This document shows positions 14,268 to 22,584 of a stretch of 22,773 nt of DNA, one piece after another. The stretch comes from Tannerellaceae bacterium. Lineage in GTDB: Bacteria; Bacteroidota; Bacteroidia; Bacteroidales; Tannerellaceae. Within the stretch, counting starts at the first letter, position 1, and each line of letters opens with the position of its first letter. The DNA lies in the NCBI GenBank assembly GCA_031267205.1, contig JAIRZN010000135.1, positions 1-22,773 on the forward strand. Reading direction: 5' to 3'. A program made the position numbers and the translations under genes. Below the pieces are notes generated by a model. The model had not been told where the DNA came from, made no database searches, and saw only the letters and a list, made by a program, of their open reading frames with translations.

Positions 14268-15808
14268 TGGCAAAAATCAATACTGTCGTGATTCCATTCG
14301 GTTTTTCCAATAAATACATCGTCGTGTTTGCTCTGCTTATTGTCGGGTGCGGGTTGTTGCCGTCTTGCTCGGAGCGGAAAGATGTTGTCGGTCTGCCGGC
14401 GTTGCTCGACGAGATGATGTCGGTCGAAGGGGCGGCCATGTATCCGGCGATTCCCTATCGCTCGCACTCGGTATCGGGGCGCATTGAGGGTGTGTTGTTC
14501 GATCAAAAGGGGCCGGGCGTCATCACACGGTTGAGGCTCGCGGCGGGGAATAGTCGGGGCGTAATGCGCTTCTATTTCGACGGGGCTTCTTCGGCGGAGA
14601 TAACGCTTCCGGTAGCCGACCTGTCGCAGCTTAACCTTCCCGAAGCTGACGGCGGACTGATTACGGCCGGCGGCAGCGCTCTCTACCTGCCCGTCCCATA
14701 CGGCGAAAAGTGCCGTATCACCTTCGAGGGGGCGCCGGTCGACGGCGAGGCTTCGGACGGATATTACCAGATTAACTATCGCCGCTATCCGGCCGACGTC
14801 CACATCGAGACATTCTCAACCCAGAGGCTGGAGCGCGAAAGGAAGCACATCGCCCGCGTCAACCGGTGGCTTCTTGAACCGGACACGGCTACGGCCGGCG
14901 GCAACCTGATGCGCGGGGAGGCTTGGCTGGAAGGGGGAGAGCCGCTCGTCGTTAAACTGCCTGAAGGCGAGAATGCCGTTTACCGTATAGAGGCGACGGC
15001 GACGGTGGCAGGCAAGGGTAATTACGCTCAAAGCATGAGGGACATAATCCTCCAGGCTATATTCGACGGCAAGGTGACGGCGAGGGTCCCCGTATCCGAT
15101 CTCTCAGGTGGCGGAATGGGCGCGCCGCACGTCGAAAGCCGTTATCTCTCGGCCGACGGCAGGGGCGGCATAGTGAGCCGCTGGCTGATGCCTTATCGCG
15201 AGAAGGCTTCGCTGGCGTTTATCAACGAAGGAAGGGCAATGGTGCACGTGAGTTATAGCGTGCTGGTTTCCCGCTTGGCTTGGGAGGAGGACAGGACGCT
15301 TTACTTTCATGCCTCGTGGAAGGAGGAAACGGGGCTGGGCTTCTCCTCCGGGGAAAAGGAGTGGAACTTCGCCGCTATCAGCGGAGGAAAGGGGGTTTAC
15401 AAGGGCGACGTCTTGAGCGTTTACGGCCATACAGGATCCATACATGCCTCCGCCGTCGAGATACGTGTAGATGGCGATGATGCTCCGTCGTACACCGAAA
15501 CCGCCGTCGGGGAATACTACAACGCAGGCCTGTCGCCGACCGATTCCTTTCATACTCCCTTCGGAGGTGCGCCGCGCGCAGCGGCGAAGGGCTCGCATGG
15601 ATACAATACCTTGCTGCGCACTCGTATATTGGATGACATCCCGTTCTCGGGACGGTTGAGCTTCGACCTGCGCTTGGCTGATGAAAAAGGGGGAGCGGCG
15701 GACTATGCCGTCACTACGTTCTGGTACGGCGATAAAAAAGCAAGGCCGGAAAAAACTTCCCGGCCTGAAACCTGGGGGCGGACATTACCCCCTGCTCCGT
15801 TGGAATGA
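14267..15808 (+). CDS. DUF2961 / GH172-like lipoprotein
   Basis: The reading frame gives 513 residues from GTG 14267 or 506 from GTG 14288; there is no ATG near. A lipoprotein signal ends in the lipobox LPSC (Cys34 from the first start), so the protein is anchored in a membrane outside the cytoplasm. Landmarks of DUF2961, now glycoside hydrolase family 172, are present in order: KGPGVITRL, MRFYFDG, YLPVPYGEKCRITFEG, YYQINYRRYP..VHIETFS, LYFHASW, GKGVYKGDVLSVYG, VDGDDAPSY, GEYYNAG, and a C-terminal RILDDIPFSG..FWYGDK. Characterised members cleave furanosides such as difructose dianhydride or D-arabinan. The usual GTGTEDYF block reads ETAVGEYYN here, so activity or specificity may differ. The gene stands alone. 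Confidence 0.8.
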   Translation: MAKINTVVIPFGFSNKYIVVFALLIVGCGLLPSCSERKDVVGLPALLDEMMSVEGAAMYPAIPYRSHSVSGRIEGVLFDQKGPGVITRLRLAAGNSRGVMRFYFDGASSAEITLPVADLSQLNLPEADGGLITAGGSALYLPVPYGEKCRITFEGAPVDGEASDGYYQINYRRYPADVHIETFSTQRLERERKHIARVNRWLLEPDTATAGGNLMRGEAWLEGGEPLVVKLPEGENAVYRIEATATVAGKGNYAQSMRDIILQAIFDGKVTARVPVSDLSGGGMGAPHVESRYLSADGRGGIVSRWLMPYREKASLAFINEGRAMVHVSYSVLVSRLAWEEDRTLYFHASWKEETGLGFSSGEKEWNFAAISGGKGVYKGDVLSVYGHTGSIHASAVEIRVDGDDAPSYTETAVGEYYNAGLSPTDSFHTPFGGAPRAAAKGSHGYNTLLRTRILDDIPFSGRLSFDLRLADEKGGAADYAVTTFWYGDKKARPEKTSRPETWGRTLPPAPLE

Positions 15809-15816
15809 CCGTCCGG

Positions 15817-16326
15817 TCAGATCCCAAACTCTGTTTTCAATTGTTTTGTCCATTGAGTAATTCGTTCGCCGGTAAGGCTGTCTTCGTTGACTTCGTCGAG
15901 CGGCAGACCGATGAAGGAGCCGTTTATCATAGCCGCCGAATCGTCGAAGTCGTACCCGTCGGCTGATACTGCACCGCCGAAGACGGCTCCGCTATCCTTA
16001 AGGCCGTTGTAGAGAATCCCTATCCCGTCGCAGAAGGTATCGCTGAAAGACGAGGAGTCGCCTGTCCCGAAGATGGCGACGGACTTGCCCGACAGGTCTG
16101 CTTTCTTTAGTTTAGGCAGGAAACTGTCCCAATCATCCTGTAAATCGCCGGAACCCCACGTAGACGTGCCGAGTATCAATACCTCGTAAGGCTCGACGGC
16201 GTTCGCCGAAGCATCGCTTACATTATATATATCATTTGCAGCTACGCCCAACTGTTTGGCGATGCGCTGCGCAACGTCTTCCGTCGTGCCGGAGGAGGAA
16301 CCGAAAAATAAACCTGTCTTCTTCAT
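15817..16326 (-). CDS. fldA: Flavodoxin, long-chain type
   Basis: The 169 residues match the FldA type. The FMN phosphate loop is GSSSGTTEDVA (9-19), followed by LGTSTWGSGDLQDDWDSF with the Trp that covers the flavin, and GTGDSSSFSDTFCDGIG. In E. coli FldA the second flavin-stacking position is Tyr in the corresponding block; here it appears to be Phe. Flavodoxin carries low-potential electrons between oxidoreductases in the cytoplasm and often replaces ferredoxin when iron is short. The gene converges with the GH172-like gene (8 nt between stops) and is transcribed alone. No full TAnnTTTG box is seen upstream; the nearest is GACCTTTGC at about 16350. Confidence 0.93.
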   Translation of the reverse strand: MKKTGLFFGSSSGTTEDVAQRIAKQLGVAANDIYNVSDASANAVEPYEVLILGTSTWGSGDLQDDWDSFLPKLKKADLSGKSVAIFGTGDSSSFSDTFCDGIGILYNGLKDSGAVFGGAVSADGYDFDDSAAMINGSFIGLPLDEVNEDSLTGERITQWTKQLKTEFGI

Positions 16327-16411
16327 GTAGAATATGTATTAAGTTAGTAGCCGCAAAGGTCTCGCAAAGCTTCCGGCATGTCAATACCTAATAAATGCGT
16401 AAATTAAACGT

Positions 16412-17902
16412 CTAATCCCCATCAATAGGTATCATGCTTAAGTCCGGCGGACATGCGCCCGCCTCGCTCCTGCGGTATATCTTGTAACCAAGGGCTGCAA
16501 CGAGGACGCTCATCAGCGGACTCAGGATGTTGAAGAAGCAATACGGCAGGTACGTGAAGGTGGATATGCCGAGAACGGTAGCCTGTGTCATGCCACAGGT
16601 GTTCCAGGGTATGAGCGGCGAAGTGACGGTGACGGCGTCCTCGGTCGTGCGGCTCAGCAAGCGATCCTCATACCCCAGCTTGCGGTATATATCCTTGAAC
16701 ATGCTCCCTGTAAGCATTATGGACATGTACTGGTCGCCTGTCGTTATATTAAAGAGCAAACCGGAGACTACCGTCGAAGTCACCATCCCTACCGTGCGTT
16801 TCATGAAGCGGAAAAAGACCGAGATAATGCTGCCCAGCATCCCGCTTGCCGACATTGCGCCGCCGAAACTCATCGCGCAAAGGATAAGCCATACGGTATT
16901 CATCATCCCTCCCATGCCGCGAGTGGAGACCAGTTCGTCGAGACCGGCGTTTCCTGTCTCTATGCCGGTATTTCCGTAGAAAGTTATCAACATACCCTTG
17001 AACCTTGACGCCATGTCGCCGGCTTCTCCTCCGCCTATCCCCTCCAGCAGGCCGGGCTGGAAGAAGAATGCGAAGACGCCGCCCAGCATCGCCGCAACGA
17101 ACAGCGTCACGAGCGCCGGCGCCCTCCTTGCGATGAGTATGCCGGTGGCGAGCGGCGCGAGCAGCAACCATGGGGAGATAAAGAAGGTATCCTTCAAAGA
17201 GGCGGCATAGCCCGTCATACGTTCCGCCTCAGGGGCGTCGTGCATAAGGCCGGCCGCAAGGAAGATCAGCAGGGCGAGCGTCATCGAAGGGACGGTGGTG
17301 ATCATCAGGTAGCGTATATGCGTGAAGAGCGGCGTCTCCGTTACGGAAGAGGCCAGGACGGTAGTGTCGGAAAGGGGCGATACCTTGTCCCCGAAGTATG
17401 AACCTGAAATGATGGCGCCGGCTATCCACCCTTCGTCGAAGCCCTGCGCCTGCCCGACGCCCAGCAGCGCGATGCCGATGGTGGCTACTGTCGTCCACGA
17501 GCTGCCCGTTATCACGGACACGACGGCACATATGGCGCAGGTGGAAAACAGGTACACGCCGGGGTGTATCAACTTCATCCCATAGTAAATCAGCGTCGGC
17601 ACAACGCCGCTAACCATCCAGCTACCCGCCAGCGCGCCTATGAGCAGCAGTATAAGCAACGCCGTAGATACGCCCGTGATATTCCCGACGATGGATTGCT
17701 CAATGGTCTTCCACTTCACACGGCAGCGAAGCATCGCAATAAGGCTGCAGACAGCCGTCGCCGTCAGTAATACAATCTGGCTCCCGCCATTGAGCGCATC
17801 GCTCCCGAAGCTGCGTATCGTAAAAAACAACAGGCCCGCCAGCACAACGACCGGCACGAGCGACAATAAAGCGGATGGCCGCCTTGGGGTGTATTCTTTC
17901 AT
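16412..17902 (-). CDS. nhaC: Na+/H+ antiporter, NhaC family
   Basis: The 496-residue polytopic membrane protein has about 11-13 hydrophobic segments. NhaC-type motifs are seen: SSWTTVATIGIALLGVG, GSYFGDKVSPLSDTTVLASS near 170-190, NITTGDQYMSIML, and TSPLIPWNTCGMTQATVLG near 435. The polar residues within these segments form the ion path. It exchanges Na+ for protons across the inner membrane, for pH and sodium homeostasis. It begins with MKEYTPRRPSALLSLVPV. A candidate promoter lies 18 nt upstream. It reads in the same direction as fldA, 85 nt apart, with no terminator between them, so partial co-transcription is possible. Confidence 0.92.
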   Translation of the reverse strand: MKEYTPRRPSALLSLVPVVVLAGLLFFTIRSFGSDALNGGSQIVLLTATAVCSLIAMLRCRVKWKTIEQSIVGNITGVSTALLILLLIGALAGSWMVSGVVPTLIYYGMKLIHPGVYLFSTCAICAVVSVITGSSWTTVATIGIALLGVGQAQGFDEGWIAGAIISGSYFGDKVSPLSDTTVLASSVTETPLFTHIRYLMITTVPSMTLALLIFLAAGLMHDAPEAERMTGYAASLKDTFFISPWLLLAPLATGILIARRAPALVTLFVAAMLGGVFAFFFQPGLLEGIGGGEAGDMASRFKGMLITFYGNTGIETGNAGLDELVSTRGMGGMMNTVWLILCAMSFGGAMSASGMLGSIISVFFRFMKRTVGMVTSTVVSGLLFNITTGDQYMSIMLTGSMFKDIYRKLGYEDRLLSRTTEDAVTVTSPLIPWNTCGMTQATVLGISTFTYLPYCFFNILSPLMSVLVAALGYKIYRRSEAGACPPDLSMIPIDGD

Positions 17903-17919
17903 CTATGATTGTTTTTCGG

Positions 17920-17951
17920 CGAAAATACGATATTTTCAGACTTTAATGCAA
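17920..17951 (-). promoter_or_regulatory. Candidate promoter for nhaC
   Basis: On the minus strand TATTTTCG (17927 to 17920) has one mismatch to TAnnTTTG. TTG at 17951-17949 is 21 nt upstream, at an acceptable spacing. Confidence 0.45.
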
Positions 17952-17978
17952 GAATGATCCGATAACTTCGGAATCCGC

Positions 17979-18701
17979 CTACGCTCCGTGCATATCGCAA
18001 ACATCGCCTGCCGGGCATACGAGCTTGTAGCCGATACCTCTTATATTTATGATCTTCAATCTTTCATCCCCGGACAATAGTTTCCGCAGCTTATGGATGT
18101 ATCCATGCAGGCTGTTTCTATTGTAGGCGCTGTCGTCGTACCAGAGATGCAGTAACAGACTCTTAATCTCGACGACGCGGTTTATGTTCAGGCATAACCG
18201 CATCAGTATTTCGTTCTCAAAATGTGTCAGCTCCTCCGCCTGGTCTTCTGTTACGAGAGTCTGCGATACGGTGTCGAATACATAATTCCCGATATTGAAC
18301 GCCGCCTGTACATTCAGACCGCCTGCCGTCCTGTTAAGCAACGCCTTCACACGCACTATGAGTTCCTGCATCTTGAACGGTTTCCTCAGGTAGTCATTCG
18401 CCCCAAGTCCAAAGCCGAAGACTAAGTCGTCAACCGAGGAGCGGGCCGTTAGGAAGAGTACAGGCGTTGTTTTGTCCGTATCACGGATACGGCGTACCAT
18501 TTCAAACCCATCCATTCTCGGCATCATAACGTCCGCAACTATTATATCCGGCCGCCTCTCCCGAAACAGCCTCAACCCTTCCTGTCCGTCGAACGCCTGT
18601 ATGGTGGAGAAGCCTTCGCCCTCAAGCGTATCGGCAATGATGGACGAAAGCGTCCTTTCATCCTCCGCGAGCAGTACTGCCGGTTTTCCTTTTTGATTCA
18701 T
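17979..18701 (-). CDS. rprY: OmpR-family response regulator, RprY-like
   Basis: The 240-residue protein has a receiver domain (about 8-120) with the acidic pair Glu13-Asp14, phospho-accepting Asp57 in DIIVADVMMPRMDGFE, Thr in LFLTARSS and Lys in LRKPFK. A winged helix-turn-helix (about 135-230) follows, with ELTHFENEILMRLC, RNSLHGYIHKLRKLL and INIRGIGYKLV. It should bind direct repeats as a dimer and act on transcription when phosphorylated. Its ATG overlaps the kinase stop by four bases (ATGA). The pair and its order match the RprX/RprY system of Bacteroides. A likely target site is the TAAG array at 20139-20173. Confidence 0.9.
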   Translation of the reverse strand: MNQKGKPAVLLAEDERTLSSIIADTLEGEGFSTIQAFDGQEGLRLFRERRPDIIVADVMMPRMDGFEMVRRIRDTDKTTPVLFLTARSSVDDLVFGFGLGANDYLRKPFKMQELIVRVKALLNRTAGGLNVQAAFNIGNYVFDTVSQTLVTEDQAEELTHFENEILMRLCLNINRVVEIKSLLLHLWYDDSAYNRNSLHGYIHKLRKLLSGDERLKIINIRGIGYKLVCPAGDVCDMHGA

Positions 18702-20071
18702 TTTGCAGGTATTTTAATGATAAATTCAGACCCATTGTGCAGGGAACTTTCAACGCTTACCTCCCCGCCATGCAGTTCGACCATCGTCTTCACGTAAAAC
18801 AGTCCAAGCCCGTACCCCTTGACATTATACAGGTTGCCCTGAGGGACGCGATAGAACTTATCGAAGACATGCTTAATATTTTCCCTGCTGATGCCGACCC
18901 CGTTATCCCTTACCGAAATAATACTGCACCCATTTTCCATGCAGGCCTTAATATGAATTTCTACATGATCCGAAGAAGAGTACTTTATCGCATTATCCAC
19001 CAAGTTGCCTATTATATTATACAGGTGTGTCGCATCTGCGCAGACGGCAAGGCTTTCGGGCCGGACGAGAATATCGACATCAACATTTTTGCCCGTCTTC
19101 ATTTTTTGCCTGTTCACAACCCGTACAAATAGCGGACCCAGTTCCGTATCGCTCTTATTAAGTATAATATTTTGTTCCATGCTCATTGATAATATGTTTT
19201 CGACCGAATCACGGAGGCATGACAACTGTTCGATACAAATATTAAGGTACTGCCGGCGTTTCTCGCGGCTCTCGCCCTGCCTGAAGTTCAATAAAGCGTC
19301 AACAGCCGAGTAGGCCACCGATATGGGCGTCTTCAACTCATGCGTCATATTGTTTGTAAAGTCCTGTTTCATCTCCTCCAAGGTTTTCTGCCTGACTACC
19401 GTCCTTATGAAATACCAAAAAGCGTATCCGAGCAAGATAGCCATCAGAAGCGTCGTAATCAAAATGCCCGACATACGCTCCAGAACAGCCCGCGTCATCG
19501 GCTCCGTATATACTTCGTAAGCATATCCGTTTTCCGCATCGTATTCATAAAGGTAAGAATCGCCGCTCTTCCCTGCGGTTGACGCTACGGAAGACGCACG
19601 TACAGCCCCGGCGTTCATATCCACTATCTCCGAATTATACAGCCGTGTCGATACGCCCTTGTCCCTGAAGCCGGCTACGATAAGGCTGTCTAACAAAGAC
19701 AGGTCGGGTGGCATGATCGTATCAATGGCGTGATGAACCGTCTGCCTTAGTTCCTTCATCAATTGGCTGAATACGACAATATCCGCTATCGCGCCTCCGC
19801 CTGCTTCCATGGAGCCTGCTTCTTCCTTCACGATTGACTTTTCTATCGAAATGGCGATATGCGCACTGTCCGGCGAAGAGGATATTGCCGACAGGCGGCT
19901 CTGAAGCTCACCCGCGTCAGCCTCTTCTATGCTCAGGATCATTATCCTGGACGTGTCGTCAACAATTTCTTTATACAGTCCGCTTAAATAAAGCAGGTTG
20001 ATAATGAATAGCAACGATATTCCCCAGATAATGACAATGAATCTTCTCTTTATTGACCTTATTGAACCCAT
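18698..20071 (-). CDS. rprX: Membrane sensor histidine kinase, RprX-like
   Basis: I choose the ATG at 20071 (457 aa). The longer frame would start with GTG at 20122, and the probable promoter box at 20090-20097 lies inside that extension. Two membrane helices (about 11-32 and 212-235) enclose a periplasmic sensor domain of about 180 residues with no fold that I recognise. Then come the H-box MTHELKTPIS with the phospho-accepting His, an N-box NLVDNAIKYS, the G1 block RDNGVGIS, the F-box FDKFYRV and G2 GYGLGL, a complete HisKA/HATPase core. It should autophosphorylate and pass phosphate to the overlapping response regulator. The signal is unknown. Confidence 0.9.
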   Translation of the reverse strand: MGSIRSIKRRFIVIIWGISLLFIINLLYLSGLYKEIVDDTSRIMILSIEEADAGELQSRLSAISSSPDSAHIAISIEKSIVKEEAGSMEAGGGAIADIVVFSQLMKELRQTVHHAIDTIMPPDLSLLDSLIVAGFRDKGVSTRLYNSEIVDMNAGAVRASSVASTAGKSGDSYLYEYDAENGYAYEVYTEPMTRAVLERMSGILITTLLMAILLGYAFWYFIRTVVRQKTLEEMKQDFTNNMTHELKTPISVAYSAVDALLNFRQGESREKRRQYLNICIEQLSCLRDSVENILSMSMEQNIILNKSDTELGPLFVRVVNRQKMKTGKNVDVDILVRPESLAVCADATHLYNIIGNLVDNAIKYSSSDHVEIHIKACMENGCSIISVRDNGVGISRENIKHVFDKFYRVPQGNLYNVKGYGLGLFYVKTMVELHGGEVSVESSLHNGSEFIIKIPAK

Positions 20072-20089
20072 AACATCGGCTTTTAACGG

Positions 20090-20097
20090 CAAAAATA
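20090..20097 (-). promoter_or_regulatory. Candidate -7 box for the kinase-regulator operon
   Basis: On the minus strand TATTTTTG (20097 to 20090) fits TAnnTTTG. Its start would fall near 20083, just before the ATG at 20071. No well-spaced -33 TTG is present; the nearest, at 20124-20122, is 24 nt away. Confidence 0.5.
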
Positions 20098-20138
20098 ATA
20101 TATCCGCCACACTTCCCGCCACAACCGCCGCCCTTAAA

Positions 20139-20173
20139 TAAGATTAGATAAGACTATATAAGTCTCCGCTAAG
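20139..20173. promoter_or_regulatory. Four TAAG direct repeats, probable OmpR-family (RprY-like) operator
   Basis: TAAG occurs at 20139, 20149, 20159 and 20170, that is with spacings of 10, 10 and 11 bp. The first two units read TAAGATTAGA and TAAGACTATA. OmpR-family regulators bind tandem direct repeats about one helical turn apart. The array lies between the two divergent promoters. For the barrel gene it covers roughly -40 to -72, the place for an activator, and the -33 TTG normally expected there is missing. Confidence 0.6.
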
Positions 20174-20195
20174 GGAGTAATCCGTAACCCCCGCT

Positions 20196-20204
20196 TACTT
20201 TTGC
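20196..20204 (+). promoter_or_regulatory. -7 box of the barrel-protein gene promoter
   Basis: TACTTTTGC (20196-20204) is a full match to TAnnTTTGC. Transcription would start near 20211, before the ATG at 20228. The -33 region has no TTG and instead meets the end of the TAAG array, which suggests an activator-dependent promoter. Confidence 0.7.
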
Positions 20205-20227
20205 CGGAAATAAAAGATACAAAAAAT

Positions 20228-22525
20228 ATGAGAAAGATGAGGACAACATTGTTGATGACAATCTTTGCCGCTGCCGCCTATGTGACGGCCGGCGCGCAGA
20301 TCAGCGGGAAAGTTACGAACCGGAACGGCGCGCCGGTCGAGTACGCAACTGTCGTACTGCAAACGGTCGACTCGCTGTACATAAACGCTGCCTACACGGA
20401 TTCGGCGGGACGCTTCGCCTTCGGGGCCGAAATGCCGGCGTATCGCTTGATCGCACAACACTTGACGTATGATACGTATGAAGGCGGCTATCTCAACGAA
20501 TACGATATTACTATCGAGTTATCGGAAAAGGAAAACGCGCTCGGCGAGGTTGTCGTAAAGGGTGAAAGAACGGTTGTCAAGCTGGTCGACGGACGTATGA
20601 CTTACGATATGCCGCTACTTCTTTCGGGAGCGACGGCGGGCAGCGCATACGAAGCTATGCTGCGCCTGCCGGGGGTGCGCGAACAGGAGGGTTCGCTCAT
20701 CCTTGCCGGCGCGGGCGGCGTGACGGTAATTATTAACGGGCAGGCTACATCCATGCCGCATGAGAACCTTATGGCCGCCCTCCGTATGTATCCCGCCGAG
20801 ATGATACAAAGCGCTGAGATAATGTACAGCGCGCCGCCGCAGTACCATATGCGGGGCGCTGCCATTAACCTTATCCTCAAAGGGGAAGAGGCCGGCCGAA
20901 ACGGTGGCTTGCAGGGACAGGCGAACGCCGCGTATAAACAAAAACACTTTGCCAACTATGCGGGCGGCTTCTCGCTCCTTATACCGGCTTCCAAGCTGAC
21001 TGCCGACGTTAACTATGCCTTCAGCCGCGGACACGAGAGGAGTGGCCTTGACTTATATTCCAACCACCTCTACGACGGGACTGTGAACATGATCGAGCAG
21101 TCTAACCGCGGGAGCCGTAAGTCCGGCGTACATAACATACGGCTTGGTATGAATTACAGGCTGACGGAGGGCGACCGCTTGAATATCGCCTATACATCGC
21201 AGGTGACAGGCGGCCTTGACAACCGTGAATCGTCCGACGGAACCTTCTCGCTGTCCGATACGCATAAGGAAAATAGCTCGCCCACACAGATGCACAATGT
21301 CCTGGCTGATTATTCTTCAGGATTCGGACTGAAAACGGGAATCGAATATACGTCGTACAATACGCATACCATCCAACGCTTCTCCGAAAGGATGCCCGGC
21401 AAAGAGAATGAGTTCGCAGCCGATGCGAAACAGGAGATCGACCGTTACCGCCTCTTCGCAGACCAGCAACATACGCTTCCCTCCGAACTCACCCTAAGCT
21501 ACGGCGCACAATATATGTATGCTGCCGACAGGAGTTCCCAAATTTATAACTCTGCGGCAGGCGATATGTCGGGTATGGACATAAGCAGCCGGTTGACGGA
21601 ACATACGGCGAATATCTACCTCGGAATCGGGAAAAGCCTGGGGAGTAAACTTTCCATGAACGCATCAGTAACGGGCGAATACTACCGGCTTGCGGCTTTT
21701 GAAGAATGGACTGCCTTCCCCGCCCTCGAGATAACATACTTTATCGCTCCGTCGAAGATACTCCAACTCTCGTTTTCCTCCGACAAGGTATACCCCGCAT
21801 ACTGGGAAATGCGAGGCGCCGTAAGCTATCTTAACGGATACGGTGAAATACGCGGCAATCCCTTGCTGAGACCTTACCGCGACTATTCGGGACAGCTCAA
21901 TTACATACTTAACGGTAAATACATCCTGACGGCATTCTATAACTATATGGATGGATACTCGATGCAATTGCCGTATCAGGCGCACGACAGGCCGGCGCTT
22001 ATCTACAAGACGCTGAACTTCGATTACAAGCAAACTGCGGGTCTAAACCTCATCGCGCCCTTCAGCGCCGGAACCGTACTTAATACGCGGCTCACGCTGT
22101 CGGGCTTTTACGACAGGGTGAAAAGTTCGCACTTCCACGACATCTCGTTCGCTAAAGATAATTTCGTCTTCTACGCGCGAACGGACAACACGGTAAGCAT
22201 ATCGTCGAAACCCAACGTCAGCCTTGAGCTTAACGCTGCATATATCTCAAAGAACATACAGGGGCCTGCGGAACTTACATCTTTGTGGAACTTGGACGCG
22301 GGGCTTAAGTGGACATTCTTCAACAATATGGCGGAGTTGAGGCTGAAAGGTTCCGACCTCTTCAATAGTTGGACGCCTGATATGATCATGAAATATGACA
22401 CGCAAAACCTGCGAATGAATCTGATCCCCGACGCAAGGGCCATTACCTTATCCTTCACACTTAAGTTCGGCGGTTATAACAAGACATACGACGAGTTTGA
22501 CTCCTCCAGGTTTGGAACAAAATGA
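20228..22525 (+). CDS. Outer-membrane beta-barrel protein with CarboxypepD-reg-like and plug-like domains (TonB-dependent-receptor-like)
   Basis: The ATG at 20228 gives 765 residues; the earlier TTG at 20201 falls inside the promoter box. A signal peptide (RTTLLMTIFAAAAYVTAGAQ) leads to a regulatory-like beta domain, ISGKVTNRNGAPVEYATVVLQT..SAGRFAFG (about 24-105), with LGEVVVKGER at its end. A plug-like domain (about 110-220) contains LRLPGV and INGQA. A barrel of about 540 residues follows, ending with alternating strands and the phrase AITLSFTLKFGGYN. This is the layout of the Bacteroidota outer-membrane barrel family often listed with SusC-type receptors but lacking a SusD partner. The ligand is unknown. 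It is divergent from the kinase-regulator pair and probably controlled by it. A terminator follows after 5 nt. Confidence 0.88.
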   Translation: MRKMRTTLLMTIFAAAAYVTAGAQISGKVTNRNGAPVEYATVVLQTVDSLYINAAYTDSAGRFAFGAEMPAYRLIAQHLTYDTYEGGYLNEYDITIELSEKENALGEVVVKGERTVVKLVDGRMTYDMPLLLSGATAGSAYEAMLRLPGVREQEGSLILAGAGGVTVIINGQATSMPHENLMAALRMYPAEMIQSAEIMYSAPPQYHMRGAAINLILKGEEAGRNGGLQGQANAAYKQKHFANYAGGFSLLIPASKLTADVNYAFSRGHERSGLDLYSNHLYDGTVNMIEQSNRGSRKSGVHNIRLGMNYRLTEGDRLNIAYTSQVTGGLDNRESSDGTFSLSDTHKENSSPTQMHNVLADYSSGFGLKTGIEYTSYNTHTIQRFSERMPGKENEFAADAKQEIDRYRLFADQQHTLPSELTLSYGAQYMYAADRSSQIYNSAAGDMSGMDISSRLTEHTANIYLGIGKSLGSKLSMNASVTGEYYRLAAFEEWTAFPALEITYFIAPSKILQLSFSSDKVYPAYWEMRGAVSYLNGYGEIRGNPLLRPYRDYSGQLNYILNGKYILTAFYNYMDGYSMQLPYQAHDRPALIYKTLNFDYKQTAGLNLIAPFSAGTVLNTRLTLSGFYDRVKSSHFHDISFAKDNFVFYARTDNTVSISSKPNVSLELNAAYISKNIQGPAELTSLWNLDAGLKWTFFNNMAELRLKGSDLFNSWTPDMIMKYDTQNLRMNLIPDARAITLSFTLKFGGYNKTYDEFDSSRFGTK

Positions 22526-22530
22526 TAAAA

Positions 22531-22566
22531 ATACCCCGCCTGCCCAATGAGCGCATGACGGGGTAT
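22531..22566. terminator. Bidirectional terminator between convergent genes
   Basis: ATACCCCG (22531-22538) pairs perfectly with CGGGGTAT (22559-22566), with a 20-nt loop that has further weak pairing. The plus side continues CCTTTCTTCC and the minus side TTTTATCATTTT, so it can serve both the barrel gene and the partial minus gene. Confidence 0.75.
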
Positions 22567-22584
22567 CCTTTCTTCCCTGCCGCC

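Noticed and set aside
15752..15774. GGCCGG/CCGGCC hairpin as terminator of the GH172-like gene
   Set aside because: It lies inside the coding sequence before the stop at 15808 and is not followed by a T-run.
17956..17975. Small CCGA/TCGG hairpin as terminator of the response regulator gene
   Set aside because: The stem is only 4 bp and has no good T-run; too weak to call.
20072..20122. GTG start at 20122 for the kinase
   Set aside because: The extension contains the probable -7 box at 20090-20097 and adds residues ahead of a normal N-terminus starting at the ATG at 20071.
20201..20227. TTG start at 20201 for the barrel gene
   Set aside because: It lies within the TACTTTTGC promoter box; the ATG at 20228 begins directly with a signal peptide.
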